Of a DNA stretch of 64,000 bases, positions 17,924 through 25,675 are shown piece by piece. Below the pieces are notes generated by a model. The model saw only the letters and a program-made list of their open reading frames with translations, was not told where the DNA came from and ran no database searches. Both the position numbers and the translations under genes were made by a program. The stretch lies in assembly GCA_963774455.1 (NCBI GenBank), contig CAVZFD010000005.1, forward strand, positions 682,001 to 746,000. Reading direction: 5' to 3'. Each line of letters opens with the position of its first letter. The stretch's first letter is position 1. The DNA is from DATFVA01 sp963774455 (GTDB taxonomy: Bacteria > Bacteroidota > Ignavibacteria > Ignavibacteriales > Ignavibacteriaceae).

Positions 17924-17941
17924 AAATAATTGGAGGTTCTA

Positions 17942-18454
17942 ATGAAAAAGGCACTTTTAGTTTTCTTTTTGTTCACTGCCGCAGGATTTTTCTTAGCGGG
18001 ATGCAGCACTGATAAAATGACTGACAATCCTGTTATGCCGTCCAACAGCGTGAATAAGGATAATCAGCTGCAGGTTGAACTTGCACGCGTTAAAGCAGCC
18101 ACAGCAAAGTATCACAATATCGCCACAGCTATTGCGGACGGTTATGAAGATATACATCTGTATGTCCCGAATATGGGATGGCATTACCTGAATACTGCGG
18201 TGCTCGATTCTACGTTTGATATGGAGCATCCTGAATTACTGGTTTATATGGATAAACCGGAAGGCGGCTACCGACTGGTTGCCGTTGAATATGCTGTTCC
18301 CCTAAGCATGTCTGCTGAAGCCCCCGAAGGATTCACAGGAAGCGGGGATGAATGGGATGTAAATTCACAGTTCCAGTTGTGGACGCTTCATGCCTGGGTA
18401 TGGTACAATAATCCTGATGGAGTTTTCGCTCCTTTCAATCCACGCGTACCATAA
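17942..18454 (+). CDS. Lipoprotein of unknown function, 170 aa
   Basis: Start taken at 17942 because TGGAGG is 4 nt upstream and the protein then opens with a signal peptide and lipobox (FFLAGC). The mature part has a helical start (ELARVKAATAKYHNIATAIADGYED) followed by a beta-rich part with conserved-looking aromatic/His stretches: GWHYLN, PELLVYMDKPEGGYRLVAVEY and WTLHAWVWYNNPDGVF. I recall similar uncharacterised exported proteins but cannot name a family. Third gene of the probable LuxR-linked group, followed by a strong terminator. Confidence 0.7.
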   Translation: MKKALLVFFLFTAAGFFLAGCSTDKMTDNPVMPSNSVNKDNQLQVELARVKAATAKYHNIATAIADGYEDIHLYVPNMGWHYLNTAVLDSTFDMEHPELLVYMDKPEGGYRLVAVEYAVPLSMSAEAPEGFTGSGDEWDVNSQFQLWTLHAWVWYNNPDGVFAPFNPRVP

Positions 18455-18463
18455 TTGATTTTT

Positions 18464-18505
18464 ACTGCCGGTTTCAGGATAGGGCGAAACCGGCAGTTCT
18501 TTTTA
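18464..18505 (+). terminator. Rho-independent terminator
   Basis: Perfect 12-bp stem ACTGCCGGTTTC / GAAACCGGCAGT, 10-nt loop, then TCTTTTT. Ends the DUF4242-lipoprotein unit. Confidence 0.9.
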
Positions 18506-18677
18506 ATCTTTCCCTGAAGAAACTTTCACCTGAATACTATAGATAAAGCTGGTTGCTCATTCCGGTTATACTTCCGTTTTTATGCAATTCTTATCCACCG
18601 GCACCGCCATATTTTCACTTTCATCTCCTTAATCCAAGTCTTTAGCGCCTCTGTATTGCCGTTCAAAAGTCCTGCTC

Positions 18678-18720
18678 TTGACAAAAAGAATAATGTATCG
18701 TATATTTACGATATACATTA
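18678..18720 (+). promoter_or_regulatory. arsR promoter with overlapping operator
   Basis: TTGACA (18678-18683), a 17-bp spacer and TATATT (18701-18706) form a near-consensus sigma-70 promoter. An imperfect dyad, AATGTATCGTA then TACGATATACATT (18692-18719), covers the -10 element, as expected for an ArsR/SmtB operator that blocks RNA polymerase until arsenite binds the repressor. It lies 15 nt before the arsR start. Confidence 0.7.
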
Positions 18721-18734
18721 TGGAGATCAGGTAA

Positions 18735-19052
18735 ATGGCATTTTCTAAAAAAGAAGAGTTTACCAGGGAAGATATCTGGCTTGCTGATATTGCAAAAGCT
18801 CTCTCTCATCCCGCACGGATTAAAATATTGAAGATTCTAACCAGTATGAGTTCATGTATGGTTGGTAATATAGTTGATAAGTTACCACTGGCACAGGCAA
18901 CGGTTTCACAGCATTTAAAAGAGCTAAAACGGGTTGGTCTGATAGAAGGCGAAATAGACGGGCTCAGGGTGTGCTACTGCGTTAATAATAAAAATCTTAT
19001 TAAAGCCAAAACTGCCCTGGATAAAATGTTTTCCAAAATAGGCTGTTGTTAA
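18735..19052 (+). CDS. arsR: ArsR-family transcriptional repressor (first copy)
   Basis: 105 aa winged-helix protein: AKALSHPARIKILKIL, then the recognition region LPLAQATVSQHLKELKRVGLIEG and the wing (GEIDGLRVCYCVN). Cysteines at the C-terminus (VCYCVN and the final GCC) could bind As(III); the classic CVC pair on helix 3 is not present, so the sensing site may be of the C-terminal type. The gene follows a promoter whose -10 lies in a dyad. It heads a unit with the Cys-rich mini-ORF and arsM, closed by the terminator at 20035. Confidence 0.88.
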   Translation: MAFSKKEEFTREDIWLADIAKALSHPARIKILKILTSMSSCMVGNIVDKLPLAQATVSQHLKELKRVGLIEGEIDGLRVCYCVNNKNLIKAKTALDKMFSKIGCC

Positions 19053-19104
19053 ATCAAAATCATGCAGAAATACAAAATGAAAGAAACAAGAATAAAGAGA
19101 AAGG

Positions 19105-19215
19105 GTGCCGCAGGAAAAACTTCAGAAATTTAAAACCCCGGGCAATTCATTTTGCTGTGGTACGGACTGCTGCAATAACGCAGGTAATAAAAAAATCATA
19201 AAAGGAATAAATTAA
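19105..19215 (+). CDS. Possible 36-aa Cys-rich mini-protein
   Basis: GTG-started frame ending 1 nt before the arsM ATG. It encodes a short basic start and FCCGTDCCNN, a double-CC motif close to the GCCGPSCCGP stretch near the N-terminus of the adjacent arsM product. It could be a small As(III)-binding peptide, or a decayed duplicate of the arsM 5' end. The ribosome site (AGAGAAAGG) abuts the GTG, which is poor spacing, and no other start is possible because a TAA lies three codons upstream. Real but uncertain. Confidence 0.35.
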   Translation: MPQEKLQKFKTPGNSFCCGTDCCNNAGNKKIIKGIN

Positions 19216-19216
19216 T

Positions 19217-20029
19217 ATGAAAACTCCAAATGAATTAAAGGCAGTGGTTAAAGAGAAATACGGCGAAATAGCCAAAGCATCTCAGAATTCCGGCTGCTGC
19301 GGGCCATCCTGCTGCGGACCAGCAAATAATAAAATTGTCGGTTACACTGTGATGCAGGATGAATATGATCATATTGATGGCTATGTTCCAGAAGCGGATC
19401 TTGGACTGGGGTGCGGGCTACCAACGGAGTTTGCAGGGATAAAAAGAGGCGACACGGTAGTAGATTTAGGCAGCGGTGCCGGGAATGATGTTTTTGTGGC
19501 AAGAGCGATTGTAGGTGATGAAGGTAGAGTCATAGGTCTCGATATGACAGAAGCAATGATAGAAAAGGCAAATTCAAACAAAACAAGACTTGGTTATGAG
19601 AATGTCGAGTTTCACCAGGGTGATATTGAAAGTATGCCGTTTGATAGTAACTCTGCAGATGTTGTAGTAAGTAATTGTGTTTTGAATCTGGTCCCGGATA
19701 AAAAAATGGCCTTCTCTGAAATCTATAGAATATTAAAACCTGGTGCGCACTTTTGTGTTTCTGATATCGTTATTCAGGGTGAAATGACCGAAGAGCTGAA
19801 AAGATCGGCTGAAATGTATGCCGGCTGTGTTTCCGGTGCACTGAAGCAAGATGAATATATAAATATAATTAAAGCAGCCGGATTCAAAAATATCGAAATA
19901 AAAAAATCGAAGAAAATAGATCTGCCTGAAGAATTATTAAATAAATATCTATCCGCCGATGGTTTAAAAGAATACAAGAAAAATCTTAAAGGTATTATCA
20001 GTATTACGGTTGTCGGGTTTAAAGACTAA
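19217..20029 (+). CDS. arsM: Arsenite S-adenosylmethionine methyltransferase
   Basis: 270 aa. A Cys-rich stretch (CCGPSCCGP) near the N-terminus is followed by the ArsM pattern: LGLGCGLPTEFAGI, the SAM site VVDLGSGAGNDVFVA, DIESMPFDSNSADVVVSNCV and EMYAGCVSGAL. The Cys of LGLGCG, SNCV and YAGCVSG match the three conserved arsenic-binding cysteines of the family. ArsM methylates As(III) in the cytoplasm to methylated, partly volatile forms. AAAGGA lies upstream of the start. Second or third gene of the first ars unit; a terminator follows. Confidence 0.92.
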   Translation: MKTPNELKAVVKEKYGEIAKASQNSGCCGPSCCGPANNKIVGYTVMQDEYDHIDGYVPEADLGLGCGLPTEFAGIKRGDTVVDLGSGAGNDVFVARAIVGDEGRVIGLDMTEAMIEKANSNKTRLGYENVEFHQGDIESMPFDSNSADVVVSNCVLNLVPDKKMAFSEIYRILKPGAHFCVSDIVIQGEMTEELKRSAEMYAGCVSGALKQDEYINIIKAAGFKNIEIKKSKKIDLPEELLNKYLSADGLKEYKKNLKGIISITVVGFKD

Positions 20030-20034
20030 AATTC

Positions 20035-20070
20035 AAATGGGATACAAAAATAATTTGTATCCCATTTTTC
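20035..20070 (+). terminator. Terminator after arsM
   Basis: 14-bp stem AAATGGGATACAAA / TTTGTATCCCATTT with loop AATAA, followed by TTC. Separates the arsR-arsM unit from the second arsR unit. Confidence 0.85.
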
Positions 20071-20080
20071 GTGTATTTAT

Positions 20081-20100
20081 ATTTCGATAGATAACGAAAT
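20081..20100 (+). promoter_or_regulatory. Candidate operator for the second arsR
   Basis: Dyad ATTTCG-N8-CGAAAT, 15 nt before the start of the second arsR. Position fits autorepression. It differs from the dyad at 18692, so the two repressors probably do not share sites. Confidence 0.5.
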
Positions 20101-20114
20101 GAGTATATTCAAGT

Positions 20115-20456
20115 ATGGAGAAAACAAGGTTATTCAAAGCGCTGTCTGATTCAAACAGGTTACGAATTCTCAAGATGCTGCAATCCAAACCACTGTGCGT
20201 TTGCGAAATTACCGAAGTACTTCAATTAGCAGCCTCAACAGTATCCAGGCATCTAAGCATTCTTAGGGATACGGGCTTTATAATTGAGGAAAAAGACGGC
20301 AAATGGGTTAATTATAAAATAAATCCACATTCATCCGATAATAGAATCACATCGATACTGACTACACTTGATTTCTGGATTGCTGATGACCAGGTTATCC
20401 TCAGCGACAAACAAAAAGTTCAGAAGGTAAACCGTTATGAAGTCTGCAGTCGTTAA
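20115..20456 (+). CDS. arsR: ArsR-family transcriptional repressor (second copy)
   Basis: 113 aa. Winged helix with FKALSDSNRLRILKML, then PLCVCEITEVL, which holds the CVC pair that binds As(III) on the DNA-binding helix in classical ArsR, and AASTVSRHLSILRDTGFI as recognition helix. The C-terminal ~25 residues are a polar tail. It heads the second ars unit, its 3' end overlaps the permease gene by 20 nt, and a dyad operator candidate lies upstream. With a different cysteine layout from the first ArsR, it may answer to a different arsenic form or threshold. Confidence 0.88.
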   Translation: MEKTRLFKALSDSNRLRILKMLQSKPLCVCEITEVLQLAASTVSRHLSILRDTGFIIEEKDGKWVNYKINPHSSDNRITSILTTLDFWIADDQVILSDKQKVQKVNRYEVCSR

Positions 20457-21813
20457 AAAATATTTAACGTTTAATTCGACAATTAGCGAAACATCTAATT
20501 GGAAAAGTCTAAAATCTCTATGGGGTACGGAATATAAGAAACTAATACTCATAATTTCAGTTTTTCTTATTGCCTATTTTTTACCTGTTAATTCTGTTGT
20601 ATTTAAAGAGGCGGTTAATTCCTCGTTATCATTAACCAAATGGTATGCCCGGGAACATGTTCTGCTTTGCCTTATTCCTGCCTTCTTTATCGCGGGAGTA
20701 ATTTCTGTTTTCGTAAGCCAGGCATCGGTGATAAAGTATTTTGGTGCTAGTGCTAAAAAGTGGGTTGCCTATTCTGTCGCTTCTGGTTCCGGGACAATAC
20801 TTGCGGTTTGTTCCTGCACGGTGCTGCCTCTCTTTTCGGGAATTCACAAGCGTGGTGCGGGATTAGGACCTGCAATAGCTTTTCTTTATTCGGGACCGGC
20901 AATAAATATTCTTGCAATAATTTTAACTGCTAAAGTACTCGGGATAGAACTCGGGGTTGCAAGAGTAATAGGCGCCGTCTCGTTCAGCGTTATAATAGGA
21001 CTTATAATGTCTTTCATCTATAGAAAAGAGGAAAGGGTAAAAGCCGATAATCAATTAGCTATGCCTGCTGCCGAAGAAACGAGACCTCTCATACAGACAG
21101 CAATTCACTTTTTTATACTGGTTGCAATTCTGGTTTTTGCGAATTGGGGAAACCCTGGAGGGGAGGATGGATTCTGGTATTTTATGTTCGCAAATAAATG
21201 GATTATTACCTCGATACTTGCGGGCGGATTAATATTTTCTCTTATTTTTATTCTGAAGCTGAATCCATTTTATGTTTTATCGGCCGCTGCGATCACTGTA
21301 ATATCTTATGTGATTTATCCTGCACCACTTGTTCCTTTCACCGTTGCTGTAATTTCACTTGGTATAATCCTGTCCCTTTCGAAAGGAGAATCAAATGAAT
21401 GGATGAAAGAAACCTGGGGCTTTACGAAACAAATTTTGCCTCTCCTGATAATTGGTGTTCTGGCAGCTGGTTTTCTGCTCGGTTCCCCCTTAGGCGGGAA
21501 GGGTATCATTCCAGATGAATGGATCTCGGCGCTGGTCGGCGGCAATTCTTTATTCTCGAATCTCTTTGCCTCTGTAACCGGTGCTTTTATGTATTTCGCT
21601 ACTTTGACTGAGATACCAATATTGCAGGGATTAATTAACAGCGGGATGGGGAAAGGACCAGCACTGGCATTGCTGCTTGCAGGTCCGGCATTATCGCTGC
21701 CGAATATGCTTGTAATAAGAAGCGTGATCGGCACGCAAAAAACGGTGGTCTATGTCACCCTGGTTATTGTAATGGCAACTATAAGCGGATTAATTTACGG
21801 AGCGTGGTTTTAA
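20437..21813 (+). CDS. Permease, ArsP-like (PF03773 family)
   Basis: 458 aa polytopic membrane protein with about ten hydrophobic helices. The family core is clear: AVCSCTVLPLFSGIHKRGAG, then LGPAIAFLYSGPAINILAII in the first half and ALALLLAGPALSLPNMLVI in the second. The Cys pair in VCSCTV is conserved in ArsP, which exports trivalent methylarsenicals. With arsM next door, an organoarsenical or arsenite exporter is the likely role. The ~40-residue N-terminus is polar and extra, and overlaps arsR by 20 nt. A different organo-metal substrate cannot be excluded. Confidence 0.82.
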   Translation: MKSAVVKKYLTFNSTISETSNWKSLKSLWGTEYKKLILIISVFLIAYFLPVNSVVFKEAVNSSLSLTKWYAREHVLLCLIPAFFIAGVISVFVSQASVIKYFGASAKKWVAYSVASGSGTILAVCSCTVLPLFSGIHKRGAGLGPAIAFLYSGPAINILAIILTAKVLGIELGVARVIGAVSFSVIIGLIMSFIYRKEERVKADNQLAMPAAEETRPLIQTAIHFFILVAILVFANWGNPGGEDGFWYFMFANKWIITSILAGGLIFSLIFILKLNPFYVLSAAAITVISYVIYPAPLVPFTVAVISLGIILSLSKGESNEWMKETWGFTKQILPLLIIGVLAAGFLLGSPLGGKGIIPDEWISALVGGNSLFSNLFASVTGAFMYFATLTEIPILQGLINSGMGKGPALALLLAGPALSLPNMLVIRSVIGTQKTVVYVTLVIVMATISGLIYGAWF

Positions 21814-21831
21814 CAAGTGAAAGGTCGTTAC

Positions 21832-22260
21832 ATGAAGAAAAGAGTACTAATACTCTGTACAGGAAATTCCTGCCGCAGCCAGATGGCTGAAGGATTTCTT
21901 AAATCCCTTGATGAAAACCTTGAAGTGTATTCTGCAGGAACAAAACCTGCTGAAAGAGTGAATCCCCTGGCTATAAAAGCAATGAACGAAAGAGGAATCG
22001 ATATAAGCAATGGCGCTGCTGAGAATGTTGATAAATATATTTCGCAGTCATTTGATTATGTAATCACCGTTTGTGATAATGCAAAAGAAACCTGTCCAGT
22101 GTTTATGGGAAATGTTAATCACCGTTTACATATTGGTTTTGATGATCCTGCAGAAGCTATTGGAACAGAAGAGGAAGTTATGCCTATCTACCGCCGTGTG
22201 AGAGATGAAATCAAAAAAGAATTTTATGAATTCTACAAAAAGGAATTAAAGGAGGAATAA
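21832..22260 (+). CDS. arsC: Arsenate reductase, thioredoxin-coupled (LMW-PTP fold)
   Basis: 142 aa from the ATG at 21832, which follows AAAGGT; a GTG at 21817 would add five residues unlike the family. P-loop CTGNSCRSQMAEG holds the nucleophile Cys10, and VCDNAKETCPVF supplies the two cysteines that form the resolving disulfide, the arrangement of S. aureus-type ArsC. It reduces As(V) to As(III) and is recycled by thioredoxin. Thioredoxin-like genes follow immediately, and Acr3 downstream would export the product. The 3' end is 1 nt from the next gene. Confidence 0.92.
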   Translation: MKKRVLILCTGNSCRSQMAEGFLKSLDENLEVYSAGTKPAERVNPLAIKAMNERGIDISNGAAENVDKYISQSFDYVITVCDNAKETCPVFMGNVNHRLHIGFDDPAEAIGTEEEVMPIYRRVRDEIKKEFYEFYKKELKEE

Positions 22261-22261
22261 A

Positions 22262-22519
22262 ATGCTTTCAATTCAAATTGTAGGTTCCGGATGCAGGAAT
22301 TGTGAAAATCTTTATCAGTTATGTTTAAATGTTACGTCGGAAAATAATATTGATGCTGATATTCATAAAATAACCGATAAAGAAAAATTTGCAGAACTCG
22401 GGATCTGGATAACACCGGGGTTAGTAGTAAACGGAAAGGTCTTATCCAGTGGAAAAATACCGACAAAAAGTACCTTAACACACTGGCTTCTTGAAGTTGA
22501 AAAAAATCAACTTGTTTAA
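22262..22519 (+). CDS. Small thioredoxin-fold protein (CxxC), first copy
   Basis: 85 aa. IQIVGSGCRNCENLY has the CRNC active site near the N-terminus, and WITPGLVVNGKVLSSGKIP carries the cis-Pro loop (TP). This is the mini-thioredoxin family often annotated 'redox-active disulfide protein 2' and common in arsenic and mercury operons. Starts 1 nt after arsC, so it is a natural candidate for the thiol donor to ArsC. Cytoplasmic, with no signal peptide. AAAGGAGG precedes the start. Confidence 0.85.
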   Translation: MLSIQIVGSGCRNCENLYQLCLNVTSENNIDADIHKITDKEKFAELGIWITPGLVVNGKVLSSGKIPTKSTLTHWLLEVEKNQLV

Positions 22520-22553
22520 CAATATATTCAGAATGAAAAAGGGCTGATGTAAA

Positions 22554-23603
22554 ATGCCTGGTGCCGCGAGATTAAAATTTTTAGACCGCTTTCTTACAAT
22601 ATGGATATTCCTCGCAATGTTCGTCGGTGTTTTCTCCGGATATTTTTTCCCTTCTATTGTCAGTTTTTGGAATACCTTCCAGTCAGGAACGACAAACATT
22701 CCAATCGCCATAGGGTTAATTTTAATGATGTATCCGCCCCTTGCAAAAGTAAAATATGAAGAACTCGGAAAAGTGTTCCGTGATTGGAAAATCTTATTGT
22801 TATCACTCATACAAAATTGGATAATCGGACCTGTTTTGATGTTCTTTTTAGCAATAATATTTCTCAGTGATCTTCCGGGGTATATGTACGGGTTAATAAT
22901 GATAGGTCTTGCAAGGTGTATTGCAATGGTAATTGTGTGGAATGAACTGGCTAAAGGAGATTCGGAATATGCGGCAGGGTTAGTTGCATTTAATTCAATT
23001 TTTCAGGTTCTGTTTTTCTCAATATACGCATATGTATTTATTACGGTATTACCAGGATGGTTCGGACTTAAAGGAACAATGGTTGAGGTTACCATAGGTC
23101 AGATTGCGGAGAGTGTTTTCATCTATCTTGGAATCCCTTTCCTTGCTGGCATCATCACACAATTAACCTTTGTTAAACTAAAAGGTAAAGTCTGGTATCA
23201 CACAAAATTCATCCCCTTGATCAGCCCGATTACTTTAATCGCCTTACTCTTTACAATATTCGTTATGTTTTCTCTTAAAGGTGAATTTATAGTTGAGCTT
23301 CCGTTGGATGTTGTGAGGGTTGCAATTCCATTGCTTATATATTTCGTTATTATGTTCTTGTTCTCATTCTATATGAGCATGAAAATCGGGGCGAATTACC
23401 GGAAGTCAGCAACCTTATCATTCACAGCAGCAAGTAATAATTTTGAATTAGCCATAGCAGTTGCAATTGCTGTATTCGGAATAAATAGCGGTGAGGCATT
23501 TGCTGCTGTAATAGGACCTTTGGTAGAGGTTCCCGTTCTGATAAGTCTGGTAAATGTATCATTATGGTTTAAGAAAAAGTATTATACTGAACTCATAAGT
23601 TAA
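22554..23603 (+). CDS. acr3: Arsenite efflux transporter, ACR3 family
   Basis: 349 aa, ten hydrophobic helices. Signature segments include NIPIAIGLILMMYPPLAKVKY, GLARCIAMVIVWNELAKGD (conserved Cys of Acr3) and ASNNFELAIAVAIAVFGINSG. Acr3 is a secondary carrier that exports arsenite driven by the proton gradient. Start MPGAARLKFLDRFLT is close to family length. It is 34 nt downstream of the mini-thioredoxin gene and within the second ars unit. Confidence 0.92.
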   Translation: MPGAARLKFLDRFLTIWIFLAMFVGVFSGYFFPSIVSFWNTFQSGTTNIPIAIGLILMMYPPLAKVKYEELGKVFRDWKILLLSLIQNWIIGPVLMFFLAIIFLSDLPGYMYGLIMIGLARCIAMVIVWNELAKGDSEYAAGLVAFNSIFQVLFFSIYAYVFITVLPGWFGLKGTMVEVTIGQIAESVFIYLGIPFLAGIITQLTFVKLKGKVWYHTKFIPLISPITLIALLFTIFVMFSLKGEFIVELPLDVVRVAIPLLIYFVIMFLFSFYMSMKIGANYRKSATLSFTAASNNFELAIAVAIAVFGINSGEAFAAVIGPLVEVPVLISLVNVSLWFKKKYYTELIS

Positions 23604-23633
23604 TTATTCATAATAAAACTCTCGGGGGAGATT

Positions 23634-24317
23634 ATGTTAACAAAAGTAATATTTCAAATATTTCTACTTCTAGGCAGTACGGGGATAACATTTGCACAGT
23701 CTTTTGAATTAATTGAAAAGGAAGCGGAAAAAATATTAGTATCCCTTTCAGATAACAAGCCGGCCGATCAACTGTCAATAACTAAATTAAGTGATTTAGT
23801 ATCTTCAGCCAATGGAAAAGACTCCATAAAATATAGTCCTCAGATACACGATCAAGCAATCGACAGTCTGGTCACTCATCTGTCTGAATTTGAATCCCAA
23901 TCTAAAAACATTGCACCCGATTCTTCTTTCGTTCTTTTCAATGATTGGTATCTACATCTGCAGAACGTTTTTTATGAATATGAAAAGAAAAAATATTTAT
24001 TATCAGGTAAACAGAAAATAATTTTATTCAGTACGTCAATGTCATGTTATTGTACACTTAAAATGTGCAGACAGCAAACGGCTGATTTTGTAAAGATTAT
24101 GTCTGAAACCCCGGACAAATATGATTACTGGATCATAGATTCTTACTGGAATAATGAACTTCAGATTGAATATGATACTTTTTTTAGTCCATCGGTAATA
24201 ATCTTAGATAATAAAAATAGTATAATCAATAAAATTGAATATGATGAAAAAATGATTTCTAAGCTTAGCTCCTATATCGACCCGGGGATGAAGCAAAATG
24301 AGAATGTTTTTAAATAA
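23634..24317 (+). CDS. Exported protein with C-x-C-x4-C motif, thioredoxin-like C-terminus
   Basis: 227 aa with a signal peptide (ending ITFAQ). Residues 25-120 are polar helices without a recognised fold. The C-terminal ~100 residues read as a thioredoxin-like domain (KIILFSTSMSCYC, YDYWIIDSYWNN, SPSVIILDNKNSI with a cis-Pro-like SPS). The expected CxxC is replaced by Cys138, Cys140 and Cys145, a three-cysteine set that could bind As(III) or form unusual disulfides. Lying between Acr3 and a chain of thioredoxin/CcdA genes, it probably works in the periplasm as part of the same system. No known family recognised. Confidence 0.6.
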   Translation: MLTKVIFQIFLLLGSTGITFAQSFELIEKEAEKILVSLSDNKPADQLSITKLSDLVSSANGKDSIKYSPQIHDQAIDSLVTHLSEFESQSKNIAPDSSFVLFNDWYLHLQNVFYEYEKKKYLLSGKQKIILFSTSMSCYCTLKMCRQQTADFVKIMSETPDKYDYWIIDSYWNNELQIEYDTFFSPSVIILDNKNSIINKIEYDEKMISKLSSYIDPGMKQNENVFK

Positions 24318-24349
24318 TTCACATAAAAATAAATTTGGAGTAATTAAAA

Positions 24350-24589
24350 ATGATATCAGTAAAAGTTCTGGGAACAGGATGTAAAAAATGTCAGACGCTT
24401 GAGACAAAAATAAGGGATCTGGCTGCTGCAAATAATATAGAGGCAGCCATTGAAAAAGTGACGGATATCGGGGAAATGCTGAACTACAATATTATGATGA
24501 CGCCCGGTCTGGTAATTAATGAACAGGTAAAGAGCTTCGGAGTTATTCCTAAAGACGATCAGTTGTTAAATTGGCTGAAGGGAAATTAA
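24350..24589 (+). CDS. Small thioredoxin-fold protein (CxxC), second copy
   Basis: 79 aa. VKVLGTGCKKCQTLETKI contains CKKC, and MMTPGLVINEQVKSFGVIP the cis-Pro loop. Paralogue of the 22262 protein; both belong to the mini-thioredoxin (TM0996/MTH895-type) family. Cytoplasmic. GGAGT precedes the start. It ends 1 nt before the exported thioredoxin gene. Two copies in one operon suggest separate partners, for example ArsC for one and CcdA for the other. Confidence 0.85.
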   Translation: MISVKVLGTGCKKCQTLETKIRDLAAANNIEAAIEKVTDIGEMLNYNIMMTPGLVINEQVKSFGVIPKDDQLLNWLKGN

Positions 24590-24590
24590 A

Positions 24591-24965
24591 ATGAAGAAAT
24601 ATTTTCTTATTGTTTTATTTCTTTTAATTCCCTCTCTTCTTTTTCCTCAATCGAAAGAAATAAAACCTAAAGTAACCTTTATAGAACTGGGATCGGTGAA
24701 CTGCATCCCCTGCAAACAGATGCAGCCCATAATGAAATCAATTGAACAGAAGTATGGTGATCAGGTTAAAGTAATTTTCTATGATGTGTGGAAGCAGGAT
24801 CAAAAAAAATATGCTAATCAATACGGAATAAAACTGATTCCGACCCAGGTTTTCCTTGATTATAAGGGGAAAGAGTTTTTCAGGCATGAAGGATTTTATC
24901 CCGAATCGGAGATAGATAAGCTTCTTAACTCAAAAGGAATAAAACCAAATAACCGGAACGGCTGA
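24591..24965 (+). CDS. Exported thioredoxin
   Basis: 124 aa. Signal peptide (MKKYFLIVLFLLIPSLLFPQ), then a thioredoxin domain with the active site SVNCIPCKQMQP (Cys38, Cys41) and KLIPTQVFLDYKGKE with cis-Pro. Would act in the periplasm and be reduced by the CcdA protein whose gene follows 2 nt later. Its target may be the C-x-C-x4-C protein two genes upstream or cytochrome c apoproteins; context favours the former. Confidence 0.87.
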   Translation: MKKYFLIVLFLLIPSLLFPQSKEIKPKVTFIELGSVNCIPCKQMQPIMKSIEQKYGDQVKVIFYDVWKQDQKKYANQYGIKLIPTQVFLDYKGKEFFRHEGFYPESEIDKLLNSKGIKPNNRNG

Positions 24966-24967
24966 AA

Positions 24968-25675
24968 ATGTTTGAGGGAATTTTTACAGTATTATACGAA
25001 GCCCTGATGGGGGCAGCGTGGGCTGCTGTGCTTGCCTCACTGGGCTGGGGAATATTAAGTATATTGCTTTCACCGTGTCACCTTTCAAGCATACCTCTTA
25101 TAGTAGGTTTTATAAGTTCTCAGGGCAAGATGACAATTGGTAGAACATTTAAAATATCAATTGTTTTTTCTCTCGGAATATTGATCACAATAGCCATGAT
25201 TGGAATTATTACTGCATCCCTGGGAAGATTAATGGGAGATATTGGGTCCTGGGGAAACTATTTTGTCGCACTTATTTTTTTTATTGTAGGCTTATACCTT
25301 CTGGATATAATAAAATTCGATTGGAACAGCTCCGTCCTGAAGCAAACCAGGGCAAAGGGGTTGCCGGCGGCACTGATACTTGGTTTACTCTTTGGATTAG
25401 CCCTTGGTCCCTGCACATTCGCTTATATGGCTCCAGTGCTGGGAGTAGTATTTCAAACTGCAAAAACAGATTACATATTTTCAGTCATACTTCTGGCCGC
25501 ATTTGGTATCGGACATTGCAGCGTAATCGTAGGGGCGGGCACATTAACGGGCAAAGTTCAAAAATATCTTGATTGGTCGGAAGGCTCCTTAACAATTTTA
25601 TGGATCAAAAGAATCTGCGGCATAATGGTTATACTTGGCGGAATTTATCTAATCTATAATGTTACAGCGTATTAA
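24968..25675 (+). CDS. ccdA: CcdA/DsbD-type transmembrane thiol transporter
   Basis: 235 aa, six hydrophobic helices, the size of CcdA. The two conserved membrane cysteines appear in LLSPCHLSSIPLIVGF and LALGPCTFAYMAPVLG. CcdA passes electrons from cytoplasmic thioredoxin to periplasmic thioredoxin-like proteins. As last gene after two cytoplasmic mini-thioredoxins and an exported thioredoxin, it completes an inside-to-outside thiol relay within the arsenic unit. Confidence 0.9.
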   Translation: MFEGIFTVLYEALMGAAWAAVLASLGWGILSILLSPCHLSSIPLIVGFISSQGKMTIGRTFKISIVFSLGILITIAMIGIITASLGRLMGDIGSWGNYFVALIFFIVGLYLLDIIKFDWNSSVLKQTRAKGLPAALILGLLFGLALGPCTFAYMAPVLGVVFQTAKTDYIFSVILLAAFGIGHCSVIVGAGTLTGKVQKYLDWSEGSLTILWIKRICGIMVILGGIYLIYNVTAY

